DNA of 64,000 bases from a virus, in IMG/VR virus record IMGVR_UViG_3300023109_001262, positions 38,274-102,273 of that record; one strand, given 5' to 3'. Below the pieces are notes generated by a model. It saw only the letters and a list, made by a program, of their open reading frames with translations. It was not told the origin of the DNA and searched no databases. Shown here piece after piece: positions 52,328 through 60,245 of the stretch. The translations under genes were made by a program, and so were the position numbers. Position 1 is the stretch's first letter; each line of letters opens with the position of its first letter.

Positions 52328-52734
52328 TTATTCTCCGACACTCTTTTGCGCAAATCACTTGAACTAAATCTGTGGTCACGCTTGTTAAAATGTAAGTCTA
52401 TATCTCGTCGTCTACAGATATCTTTACCTGTAAAGTCTTTGTCGCGATACTCCTCTCCTAATATTCTAACATCAATATTATACATTGTCAAGATATCTTC
52501 TAGGTCTGCTTCTGTACCATAAGGAATAATCTCATCAACATACTTAACTGCTTTGAGTTGAGTGTAACGCTCCACAACAGTTTGTATAGGAGCGTTCTTT
52601 TCTGCACGATCAACGCTTGGATCAACCTGTAATCCACAAATTAAATAATCGCATTGATCCTTTGCTTCACGTAACATTTGTACATGTCCGGAATGCAAAA
52701 GGTCAAACGTACTACATGTAAATCCTACGTTCAT
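52324..52734 (-). CDS. Cytidylyltransferase-like nucleotidyltransferase (TagD type)
   Basis: 136 aa. TFDLLHSGH is the HxGH nucleotide motif and RFSSSDLRKR the ISSTxxR counterpart; length fits glycerol-3-phosphate or sugar-phosphate cytidylyltransferases. It would activate a sugar or polyol phosphate for the epimerase below. ATGA junctions both upstream and downstream. Confidence 0.88.
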   Translation of the reverse strand: MNVGFTCSTFDLLHSGHVQMLREAKDQCDYLICGLQVDPSVDRAEKNAPIQTVVERYTQLKAVKYVDEIIPYGTEADLEDILTMYNIDVRILGEEYRDKDFTGKDICRRRDIDLHFNKRDHRFSSSDLRKRVSENK

Positions 52735-52853
52735 TCCTCATCCTCATAGTAGAGCTGATCTTTTAGTTGTTTTAACTTTTCAATAACTTCTTCAATAGTA
52801 TTTAGGTCTTGCTCGTTTTCTGTATCAATTTCTATTTCTAATTTCACTTTCAT
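52731..52853 (-). CDS. 40-residue acidic peptide between gp43 and the cytidylyltransferase
   Basis: Opens at ATG 52853, 5 nt after the gp43 stop, with GGAG in front, and closes in an ATGA overlap with the next gene. A charged helix (EVIEKLKQLKDQL) dominates. Coupling and tight fit support it as real. Function unknown. Confidence 0.65.
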   Translation of the reverse strand: MKVKLEIEIDTENEQDLNTIEEVIEKLKQLKDQLYYEDEE

Positions 52854-52858
52854 ATATT

Positions 52859-55528
52859 TTAGTCTCCGAATTCAAACAAACTACCAAATGTTGTATGCGA
52901 CTTAGTATCTTCTAGTGGATAGTTAAGCACACCAATCAAGTTGTCTAGTTTGTTATCAATAATTGTTTCTGCCATAGCCGCATCATCAAACGGTAGTTCT
53001 TTGAACCATTCTGGAATACGTAGCTCGTCTGTTGGGTATGCAACACTTGTATAACCCAAAGGATTTTGTTTAAGTTTGCAAACAATAACTTTCATACCAT
53101 CAACAATCTCTTCACTGTACTTGTCGCCGTTCATACGCTTTAGTGTATTCCAGTTAAGACTTGCACGAACGTGCCCGGGCATGTTTGCTTTGCCTTGTTT
53201 TTCTTCTAAGCGTCTGTAGTGTCCAACTTTGTTTGCACGTTTCGGACTACCTTTCTCCCAACCAGGGCGTTCACTAAACTCCTTGCGGAATTCTGTAATA
53301 CGATCTAGTACTTGTTTTTGTGGAATGTCTGTAAGTACCATTAGTAGTAGTTCACTTAGGAATTGTTGCATAAACACAGGCGTATCTGATCTACGCAAGT
53401 CTAGGCCCATTGCTTTTACTTTGCCTGGCTTACCGTCACCGTCTGTTCTAAAGCCTTCGTTATCAGTTACTAGTGCCGCATAACGCTTCTTAGTAATATA
53501 TAAGCCACTACGTGCTACAATCTCTCTACCTGCTGCAATAACATCACTACGTGACTTTGGACAGTGAAATGCTTCTGCCATAAACTTAGGGAAAGTTGTG
53601 TTTGCTTGCTCGCAGATTTGATCATAAAGTGCAATTGCCTTCTCAGGTGTCCATTCTAGCTTACCTGATTCTACGTCATCTTTTAACAACGGCCAAGCAC
53701 TAAAGTAACAAGAGTCAGTATCGCCATAAATCATTGCTTTACCAACATGATCATATTCGCCTGCAATACAGTTGTTTACTTCTGCTGACATATGCTTAAC
53801 AATCTGTCTACCTGTTAGTGTAGTAGATTGTCCGATACGCTTATCAAAGAATCTACAACCAGGATTAAGAATAGCACCATACAAACTGTTCAAGTTAATC
53901 TTCTTAACTAGCTGTCGTTTATCCCAGTATTCAATCTCTGCTTTGTTTTCTGCATCCTTTGCTTTCTTCAACATCTTCTGCATATCTTTACGTTCAGCAT
54001 ACCAACGCTTTAGAATACCTGGAATAACACCTTCGAACTCTTGTGTAAAGATGGTGCCATTAGCACTAAGCATCCACGGCATTTGACTGTCAAAGATTAG
54101 TTTGTAAACTTCTGCACCGCTCAATACATCACTACGTCCGTCTTCCCAGTCAACAGTTAGTGCAATGTCTTTGCGTTTCTCTATGACTGCTTCGTACTCT
54201 TCTGTACTAAAGCGTCCTTCCCAACTACCTGCAAATGACTTCTTCTTCAACGTCATATCTTCATGTACACGGGCATCTGAAATTTCAGGACGAATCTGTC
54301 CTACAACAGTTTCAGGAGCCATATTCAATGCACGAATTACTGATGGATACAGTGAGTTCAAATCCATCGATGCAATCCACTTATGCAATCCCTTCTTTGG
54401 AAACGCAACATATGCACCAGCCGCTTGTGTATTCTCATCATCACGTTTTTTACGATTAGGTACTTGAAGTCCTCGATTGTGTGCTTCGTTAATGATACCT
54501 TGTTCAGTAACAGCAACAGCACCCATTGTAGTCTGTAGTAGAACAGTGTTTTCGTGTGCAACTGTGTTACTCAAATCAATAAAGCGTAGCTTCTTATCTA
54601 GTTTGTCAAGTAGTGCAGTATCCTGAATGTTATATTCAATAAACTTTCGGAAGTCATTGTTGTATAATTGATCCAGTGTACCTTCATATGCAACTTTATT
54701 TTCGCCTACTTCAATCTCACCAATTGCATCTAGACGATAACTGTGTCGTTCTTCGTATGTATACTTACGATACAAGTTCAAACTATCCAAGTGTACACGT
54801 CCGACTAAGTCAAATGTTTGGCTCATTTTGCCAAACTTCTCATATTCACGTTTCTTAGGAAGTTGACCCCACAAACAGAATCTACGTGTGTCATCTTTGC
54901 TTAGTACACGGCTAGTTCTGTTTACTGTGTAGGGAATATCATAACCTTCGCTGTTCCAGCCTGATAAGATATCACTATCTTCAATCAGTGTCAAGAAAGT
55001 GTCAATCATATCACCTTCTTTTTCAAACAGTATTACATTGTCGATGCCTTCTAGTTCTTTTTCAGCTTGTTCCATTGTAAGTGTCTTGGGCGGAACTGCT
55101 AAACATACCATTGTATCTAACCATTGTAAGTATACTGAGATACTTGTAATAGGCATAAACGGATCACTTGGATCAGCAAAGCCGCGCTCTGGATCAAAGT
55201 CTGTCTCAATATCGAAGAAAGCAATGTTTAGTTTAGGAGCATCTTGATTAAGATAGTTTTCGCTCAAACACTGAAAGATAGGGTTTACGTCACTCTCAAA
55301 AAGTTCTTTGTCTCTGTTGATTGCAACTTCTTTGCGAAAGTCTTTTGTGTTCTTACTTACAATACGACTTAACGGATCACCGTACACACTCTTGTACTTG
55401 CCCTTAGGATCCTTATAATAAAAAGTATACTTTGCAGAATACTCTGTAAAAATTCTTTTGCTATCGCGTCTTTCAACAACACGTATAATATCTTGATCGC
55501 GATCGAACATCGCGTCTACGTATGGCAT
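52859..55528 (-). CDS. 43: Family B DNA polymerase, gp43
   Basis: 889 aa, near T4 gp43 in length. Exonuclease motifs: FFDIETDFD, SGWNSEGYDIPY, EYNIQDTALLD. Polymerase motifs: MDLNSLYPSVIRA (A), KKINLNSLYGA (B), IYGDTDSCYFS (C). It is the replicative polymerase with proofreading. ATG 55528 has AAGGAG 6 nt upstream. No intein or split is seen. Confidence 0.98.
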   Translation of the reverse strand: MPYVDAMFDRDQDIIRVVERRDSKRIFTEYSAKYTFYYKDPKGKYKSVYGDPLSRIVSKNTKDFRKEVAINRDKELFESDVNPIFQCLSENYLNQDAPKLNIAFFDIETDFDPERGFADPSDPFMPITSISVYLQWLDTMVCLAVPPKTLTMEQAEKELEGIDNVILFEKEGDMIDTFLTLIEDSDILSGWNSEGYDIPYTVNRTSRVLSKDDTRRFCLWGQLPKKREYEKFGKMSQTFDLVGRVHLDSLNLYRKYTYEERHSYRLDAIGEIEVGENKVAYEGTLDQLYNNDFRKFIEYNIQDTALLDKLDKKLRFIDLSNTVAHENTVLLQTTMGAVAVTEQGIINEAHNRGLQVPNRKKRDDENTQAAGAYVAFPKKGLHKWIASMDLNSLYPSVIRALNMAPETVVGQIRPEISDARVHEDMTLKKKSFAGSWEGRFSTEEYEAVIEKRKDIALTVDWEDGRSDVLSGAEVYKLIFDSQMPWMLSANGTIFTQEFEGVIPGILKRWYAERKDMQKMLKKAKDAENKAEIEYWDKRQLVKKINLNSLYGAILNPGCRFFDKRIGQSTTLTGRQIVKHMSAEVNNCIAGEYDHVGKAMIYGDTDSCYFSAWPLLKDDVESGKLEWTPEKAIALYDQICEQANTTFPKFMAEAFHCPKSRSDVIAAGREIVARSGLYITKKRYAALVTDNEGFRTDGDGKPGKVKAMGLDLRRSDTPVFMQQFLSELLLMVLTDIPQKQVLDRITEFRKEFSERPGWEKGSPKRANKVGHYRRLEEKQGKANMPGHVRASLNWNTLKRMNGDKYSEEIVDGMKVIVCKLKQNPLGYTSVAYPTDELRIPEWFKELPFDDAAMAETIIDNKLDNLIGVLNYPLEDTKSHTTFGSLFEFGD

Positions 55529-55571
55529 TCATTTCTCCTTCGTTGCTTATGGCCAACTTAACCTTCTACAT

Positions 55572-55591
55572 GCACACATTTCTGCTTGTGC
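55572..55591 (-). promoter_or_regulatory. Possible leader hairpin upstream of gp43
   Basis: GCACA pairs with TGTGC (5 bp, extendable to 7 with one wobble pair) around a 10-nt loop, about 45 nt before the gp43 ATG. T4 gp43 represses its own message through a leader hairpin, so this may be a counterpart. The stem is short. Confidence 0.3.
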
Positions 55592-55604
55592 GTACTAATA
55601 TATA

Positions 55605-55823
55605 TCAGAGCAACAAGCCTGCAACGTAAATTACGGTTAAGCCTGTGTTCATAACAATTAAACTTTTTTCTTTCCATAGAATACCTATAAGTATCCATAG
55701 ACTGTTACTAATAATAAATGCCCAGATGTACAAAGGGTAAACATTAAATGCGGCTAGTATAGCGGCTGTCAGTAAACATACTGTAGCCAACCACGCTAAC
55801 CATTGATAGGGCTTTACCACCAT
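55605..55823 (-). CDS. Small membrane protein, second of a pair
   Basis: 72 aa from ATG 55823, which overlaps the upstream stop by 10 nt; the longer frame is a shadow. Three hydrophobic stretches (WLAWLATVCLLTAAILAAF, WAFIISNSLWILIGIL and a final V-I-Y-V-A-G-L-L-L) point to an inner membrane protein. It resembles the upstream gene in layout. Function unknown. Confidence 0.7.
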   Translation of the reverse strand: MVVKPYQWLAWLATVCLLTAAILAAFNVYPLYIWAFIISNSLWILIGILWKEKSLIVMNTGLTVIYVAGLLL

Positions 55824-56095
55824 AGTGAAGCAACTCCAAATCCAAATACATTTACTATAGCAAAGTATCCAGTTAGTAGCATTACCCAGGCTGCACCACG
55901 TCTGTAAGCGGCATAGCACTGTGTAACACTACCTATAAAGAAACCTGGATATACAAGTAGCATATTTGGGTTATCAGCATTAAGCGCAAGTGTTAAACTT
56001 GCATATACAGTGAATATAAAACTTGTTAATTCAAAGAAAAATGCTGTTTTATCACTGGTATAACTATCTACCCAAAATGACTTAATCTTTTGCAT
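55814..56095 (-). CDS. Small membrane protein, first of a pair
   Basis: 93 aa. Three or more hydrophobic segments (FFFELTSFIFTVYASLTLAL, MLLVYPGFFIGSV, WVMLLTGYFAIVNVFGFGV). TAATG junction with the DsbA-like gene. It might be a host membrane modifier; no family recognised. Confidence 0.72.
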   Translation of the reverse strand: MQKIKSFWVDSYTSDKTAFFFELTSFIFTVYASLTLALNADNPNMLLVYPGFFIGSVTQCYAAYRRGAAWVMLLTGYFAIVNVFGFGVASLWW

Positions 56096-56355
56096 TATTT
56101 GTCAACACCAACTGTAGTAACAAGTGTTTCTAAATCGTCAAACGCATCATAGTGTTTGTCCCAATCACGTTTTTGTGCAATCTTAATTGCTTTGTTAATT
56201 AAGCTAGGCTTAATGTCAAGTTCTTCTGCTACTGCTTTAACAGTGTCTTTAAGTCCGCCTTGTAAATCTTCAATCTCTTGCAACACTGTTACGCCTTCTT
56301 GGACTAGCCGCTCAAGTTTTGCTTTCTCTTCAGCACCATAGGTACGATCGCTCAT
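56095..56355 (-). CDS. DsbA-like dsDNA-binding protein
   Basis: 86 aa, fully helical. The LKDTVKAVAEELDIKPSLINKAIKIAQK segment resembles T4 DsbA, which binds double-stranded DNA and modulates late transcription. AAGGAG upstream. Assignment rests on length and layout. Confidence 0.6.
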   Translation of the reverse strand: MSDRTYGAEEKAKLERLVQEGVTVLQEIEDLQGGLKDTVKAVAEELDIKPSLINKAIKIAQKRDWDKHYDAFDDLETLVTTVGVDK

Positions 56356-56389
56356 AGATATCTCCTTGTTGAGTTAAGTTGTTAAGTTA

Positions 56390-56418
56390 ATTATATAATA
56401 GATTTAGATGTTTGTCAA
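56390..56418 (-). promoter_or_regulatory. Perfect sigma70-type promoter for the DsbA-like gene
   Basis: TTGACA, 17 nt, TATAAT on the minus strand, 35 nt before the ATG at 56355. The -35 box overlaps an AAGTGTTT inverted repeat at the end of the upstream gene. Confidence 0.9.
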
Positions 56419-56422
56419 GTGT

Positions 56423-57055
56423 TTAAAACACTTTTTTATTATCAAAAGCACGTTCCCATCCAAAGAACTGTGCCTTATAGTCCGAATGGTCGTCACTTGA
56501 CAAGTTGATCCATTCGTCTTTGCGCTGCCATAATTTTATAGCACCTTCATACCAGTCGGTATTGTCAATAATACTTTCTAAACGTTCTTTAGCAGCGTAT
56601 GCTTCGTCGACATTGTCAAAGTCTTGTTCGATGTGTATTACTTCCATCACAAGATCGTGTGTAACAAAATCCAAGCTAAAGTCAATCCCCCATTTGGGTT
56701 TGATGTTTAGTAGTTTTTGTAGAATAGGACGCTGCTTACAAACTTCTTCTATTTGCTCTCGTGCTTCACCGTCAAACGCATAGCGTGTTAGCAGCATACA
56801 ATGATCTAAAACCAAATTAACTTCGCTTTGATCTATATCAGTATACCATTCTTGTACAGGAGCAATATGGTATTGTATTTCTCTATTAAGTTCTATACCG
56901 TTTGCTTCATAATGTAGATGTTCTAAAGGTGTCGGAACTTCATATCCATCTTTGTCAAAGTCTTTGAACGGAAGTGTTTCCACTAAGCGTCGTTCTATTG
57001 GATTGGTTAAGTATGGTGAAGAAGTAAATAATGGATTTAAATTAATTAGATCCAT
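56423..57055 (-). CDS. Unknown protein
   Basis: 210 aa, acidic and Trp/Tyr-rich, soluble. Distinct segments: TPLEHLHYEANGIELNREIQYH and WGIDFSLDFV. No family recognised. The start overlaps the upstream stop by 14 nt. Confidence 0.75.
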   Translation of the reverse strand: MDLINLNPLFTSSPYLTNPIERRLVETLPFKDFDKDGYEVPTPLEHLHYEANGIELNREIQYHIAPVQEWYTDIDQSEVNLVLDHCMLLTRYAFDGEAREQIEEVCKQRPILQKLLNIKPKWGIDFSLDFVTHDLVMEVIHIEQDFDNVDEAYAAKERLESIIDNTDWYEGAIKLWQRKDEWINLSSDDHSDYKAQFFGWERAFDNKKVF

Positions 57056-57776
57056 CTGACTGATTTTCTTGGTAATTCTCCCAGGCCAGATCAGTCGAAG
57101 TTAGCCAGCCATAAAGCATACGAACAATTTCATCTTTGCTAATACTACCGTTGTCTCTAACGTGCTCTTCAATAGTATCTCCGATAGTAACAAGTCGATC
57201 TTTGTAAATATTATCGTTGCCACCTTCAGTTTGGCCGCCAAGCCAGTCATGCCACTCAGGAGGCCGATGTTCGTGCAAAGCACCTAGAGCCCAAGGTTTT
57301 AAAAACTCGGCTTTTGCTGCTTGATAATCAGTCCATTCTGTTGTAGTAGTATTGACCCAATTTGATATTTCATTTCTAGTTTCTCTGGTATTGTCAATAT
57401 CGCCCCTGTCAACACTTGATCCTCGTACATCAAAGTTTTCTGGCATCGGCGCATCGGCCCAAGGTTTTAGGTGATTATAAATAGCATTCCATGAAAGTAA
57501 GCCGCCGCCTTTATAATCCATGCCGTATCTTGCTGCAACAGTGTTCCACTGACCGGTTGTTTGTACAACCATATTTTTGCCTATCTGTCTATTAATTCTT
57601 CCCATGAGCGAAATAATTTGATCGTTATTTTCGCCCATTGACCCTTTCCATCTTGGTGGTGCGGCTGGCCCGTCTGTAATAAAATAGTTTGCTATTCTCA
57701 ACCACTGTTCAGAATTAAATGCATCACGTAACTCAACTGAGTTATTAACATTTTCAAATAATAAATGTAATCTCAT
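57042..57776 (-). CDS. Unknown protein with a capsid-targeting-like leader
   Basis: 244 aa. It begins MRLHLLFEN, resembling the T4 capsid-targeting sequence cut by the gp21 protease after a Glu. The body is rich in Trp, Asn and Asp with no recognisable domain. It lies one nt from the peptidoglycan-binding gene, so a packaged or ejected protein is possible. Confidence 0.7.
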   Translation of the reverse strand: MRLHLLFENVNNSVELRDAFNSEQWLRIANYFITDGPAAPPRWKGSMGENNDQIISLMGRINRQIGKNMVVQTTGQWNTVAARYGMDYKGGGLLSWNAIYNHLKPWADAPMPENFDVRGSSVDRGDIDNTRETRNEISNWVNTTTTEWTDYQAAKAEFLKPWALGALHEHRPPEWHDWLGGQTEGGNDNIYKDRLVTIGDTIEEHVRDNGSISKDEIVRMLYGWLTSTDLAWENYQENQSDGSN

Positions 57777-57777
57777 A

Positions 57778-59586
57778 TTAATCTTCTCCTGTCACTAAGT
57801 CTCGCCAGTATTGCATAGTACCTCTGTGTGTTGCTGTAGGACTACCATCTTTTACTTCAGGTTCTGCGTTACTTGTCTCTGCATCCTTTGCTGCATCTCT
57901 TGCTCTTCTTGCCGCAGTAATTGCTACTGCTGGAATACTATATTCATCAGGGTTTTCGCCAGGTTGCTCGCCTTTGACTGTAACTGTGTAAGTTCGCGGA
58001 GCTTCTCTTTTTCGAAACAAGGAATACCCGTCAATCATCGCAGAATCGACGGTTATGTCTTCCCAGTCCGATGCTGGCTCTGCTGCGTCTACTGCTGCTG
58101 GCTCTGCTGCGTCTACTGCTGCTGGCTCTACTATTGTAACAGGAGTTCCGTCTGCGTTTAATTCGACTGCCAAATCGTATATACCTTTAAATAAATCTAA
58201 TCTTCGGTCGTCTTGATAATACACTTTAAAAATGTCATCATCGGTGGCAGTGGAACTATAACTGGAGAGATTAGTAAACAATTTGAATGGCCAGTCTCTC
58301 TCATCTCTTGTGAATCTCGAAGGTTCTAAATATCCCTCATCATCAATTATTCTTTCTTTTGTCCAGATATTGCCGCCTTGCTGATCTGCATCTGCTTCTG
58401 GTTCTACTACTGGAGGCCATATGTCAGGTCTTCCAGCGTTTATCCAAGCGTATCGATCTGTTTGATTTCTAAAAGGATTGTTAGCTCCTCCAGGTCGATT
58501 AGGATCTGCTTTGCTGCCTGTTGGATTATCTACAACTTCAGGATTAGCTACAACTTCACCACTTATAGCGCCTTCGGCTGTCTGAAACGCCATAGTTTGA
58601 TATTCTGGAAATGCTTCTCTAAAATTCTCGTATTTGTTTAATAATCTTTCAAGTTCTGTGCGTTCACTTGCTGTGAGGTCTCTTTCTAAAAGTTTTGCTA
58701 AACCGCTTTTATAAGCAATTGACACCGCACTATCGGTTAGTTCATTTAGCGCCGCTACTAGTTCTTCTATACGGGCTAAATCGGTTTTAACTTCTTGTAT
58801 AGCAGCAATAGTATCAGGTCCTGCATCGCCGTCTTGTGCTAGCATTGTTATGTTTTCTTGAAACGATCTAACAGCAGCGATAGTGCGCCATCCGTATTTG
58901 CCGTCAACACCGTTATTGCCAACGTTTAGTCCTAGTTCCACTAAAAATGTTTGTAACTCTTCGATTGCTTCTACTTCGTCTGGATCATTTGACAATCCGC
59001 CCTTACCACTTGCTGCAAATCTTTCTAATGCACTACCTGCTGCTGGTTCTGCTGCTGGTTCTGCTGCTGGTTCTGCTGCTGGTTCTGCTGCTGGTTCTGC
59101 TGCTGGTTCTAGCGGTGGTAACCGTGTTGTAGTAATTTCCGGTTGTGGCTCTACTGGAGACGCTTGTGCGCCGCCATTGCGTTGTCTGTCTGCTGCTCTA
59201 TAATAAATTGAGCCTTCATCTTCGGTTTGTAGCCAATAATCTTCTAGATAAGGAATAATTAAATCTTTACTTGCAAGATCCATTAATAACGTTTCACGAT
59301 AATCGTCGTCTAACTGATTGTCTCGTAAAACTCTAGGTTCGTTATTATCGCCCCTATTCCAATTTACTACTCTTATTCGATTGTTTAGTCTAATGTAAAG
59401 GTGTGAAACTCCGAGGTGCTCTGCAAATAAACTAGTTGCATAATATGCGCCACTATTTCCATGATCGTCGTGTATTCTCTCTACTTGACGCATCATTTCT
59501 CCACCATTAGATGGGTAACCGATTCTTTCAATATAATCAGTTAATGATTCTGGTACAGTATACTCTAGAATAGCTCGACGTTTCAT
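57778..59586 (-). CDS. Peptidoglycan-binding-domain protein with EPAA repeats
   Basis: 602 aa. An N-terminal domain (1-140) is followed by an EPAA tandem repeat region (about 158-183), then a peptidoglycan-binding type 1 domain with LNVGNNGVDGKYGWRTIAAVRSFQ. A second alanine-rich repeat (VDAAEPAA) occurs near residue 490. It may be a virion protein that contacts the cell wall; no catalytic domain is seen. The repeats are encoded by exact DNA repeats. Confidence 0.82.
   Translation of the reverse strand: MKRRAILEYTVPESLTDYIERIGYPSNGGEMMRQVERIHDDHGNSGAYYATSLFAEHLGVSHLYIRLNNRIRVVNWNRGDNNEPRVLRDNQLDDDYRETLLMDLASKDLIIPYLEDYWLQTEDEGSIYYRAADRQRNGGAQASPVEPQPEITTTRLPPLEPAAEPAAEPAAEPAAEPAAEPAAGSALERFAASGKGGLSNDPDEVEAIEELQTFLVELGLNVGNNGVDGKYGWRTIAAVRSFQENITMLAQDGDAGPDTIAAIQEVKTDLARIEELVAALNELTDSAVSIAYKSGLAKLLERDLTASERTELERLLNKYENFREAFPEYQTMAFQTAEGAISGEVVANPEVVDNPTGSKADPNRPGGANNPFRNQTDRYAWINAGRPDIWPPVVEPEADADQQGGNIWTKERIIDDEGYLEPSRFTRDERDWPFKLFTNLSSYSSTATDDDIFKVYYQDDRRLDLFKGIYDLAVELNADGTPVTIVEPAAVDAAEPAAVDAAEPASDWEDITVDSAMIDGYSLFRKREAPRTYTVTVKGEQPGENPDEYSIPAVAITAARRARDAAKDAETSNAEPEVKDGSPTATHRGTMQYWRDLVTGED
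58073..58131. repeat. 24-nt tandem repeat, about 2.5 copies
   Basis: Unit GCTGGCTCTGCTGCGTCTAC plus TGCT on the plus strand, in frame, coding VDAAEPAA on the minus strand inside the peptidoglycan-binding protein. Confidence 0.85.
59039..59110. repeat. 12-nt tandem repeat, six exact copies
   Basis: Unit GCTGCTGGTTCT on the plus strand, coding EPAA on the minus strand. Exact identity implies recent expansion and possible length variation between isolates. Confidence 0.95.
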
Positions 59587-59595
59587 ACAAGGTCC

Positions 59596-59931
59596 TTATC
59601 TAGAAATTTTTTCTGATAAAGTTTTTTGCAATCTTTCTTTATAAGATCCTTCAACTGCCATCTCCGGCTCCATTGACTGACCGTCGCCAAACTTTGTTTC
59701 GTACTCCAAATTATGAAATACACTACCTAAGCTATCAGCTGCTTTAGTAATCTTTGCTTGCTGCCATCCCTGAAGGCCTTCTGCTTCGGTTACGTTTTTT
59801 AGCATATCGTGTAGCTGAATTGCGTATTTTGCAATTTTATATAGGTCAGCACGAGCCATTTGCACTTCGTGATCGCGTTCTGCTGCGTTTGCTAGATCGC
59901 CTAATCCTTCTTTAAATTCGTTTTTTCTCAT
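59596..59931 (-). CDS. Unknown helical protein in the late block
   Basis: 111 aa, helical and Lys/Glu/Ala-rich (ADLYKIAKYAIQLHDMLKNV). It starts MRKNEFKEG, possibly a variant of the capsid-targeting leader of its neighbours. GGAG and a late promoter upstream. Function unknown. Confidence 0.75.
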   Translation of the reverse strand: MRKNEFKEGLGDLANAAERDHEVQMARADLYKIAKYAIQLHDMLKNVTEAEGLQGWQQAKITKAADSLGSVFHNLEYETKFGDGQSMEPEMAVEGSYKERLQKTLSEKISR

Positions 59932-59960
59932 GAGTTACTCCATAAAATACATGTATAATG

Positions 59961-59968
59961 TATTTATC
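59961..59968 (-). promoter_or_regulatory. T4-type late promoter for 59596-59931
   Basis: GATAAATA on the minus strand, 29 nt before the ATG at 59931, with GGAG in between. Confidence 0.6.
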
Positions 59969-60218
59969 AGCTATCTGTTTTCTTTTTAAGTTTTTTCTTG
60001 GTATTGCCTGCACGAGACAAAGTACCAATACCGCCACTTGCAAATCCACTTCCTGTAGATGCAATAGCACCTGAACTTGTAGTTTCAGCTACTGCATTAC
60101 AGTTACAATGCTTACATGTTGGAGGACATGTACAATCTTCTGCTTTAGTATCTGCACCACAACACTTGTCTGAACAATGTGTATCTGTTCCTTCATTTAA
60201 TAATTCATTTATTTTCAT
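59967..60218 (-). CDS. Small cysteine-rich protein with a leader-like N-terminus
   Basis: 83 aa. It opens MKINELLNEG, then packs nine cysteines into about 28 residues (HCSDKCCGADT, CTCPPTCKHCNC), metallothionein- or zinc-knuckle-like. A Gly/Ser/Ala-rich and Lys-rich tail follows. AGGA upstream. It may bind metal inside the virion or the infected cell. Confidence 0.75.
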   Translation of the reverse strand: MKINELLNEGTDTHCSDKCCGADTKAEDCTCPPTCKHCNCNAVAETTSSGAIASTGSGFASGGIGTLSRAGNTKKKLKKKTDS

Positions 60219-60245
60219 TTCTTTTTCCTACCTGATTTCATTACG

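Noticed and set aside
56406-56435. Terminator formed by the AAGTGTTT inverted repeat
   Set aside because: The T-run follows on the plus strand, where no gene ends; on the minus strand no T-tract follows, and the repeat overlaps a -35 box.
59039-59110. CRISPR-like array
   Set aside because: The 12-nt units are contiguous with no spacers and code a protein linker.
57811-59203. Plus-strand frames rich in Cys, Leu or Gly/Ser over the repeat region
   Set aside because: They are antisense to the peptidoglycan-binding protein; their low-complexity sequence comes from the repeats.
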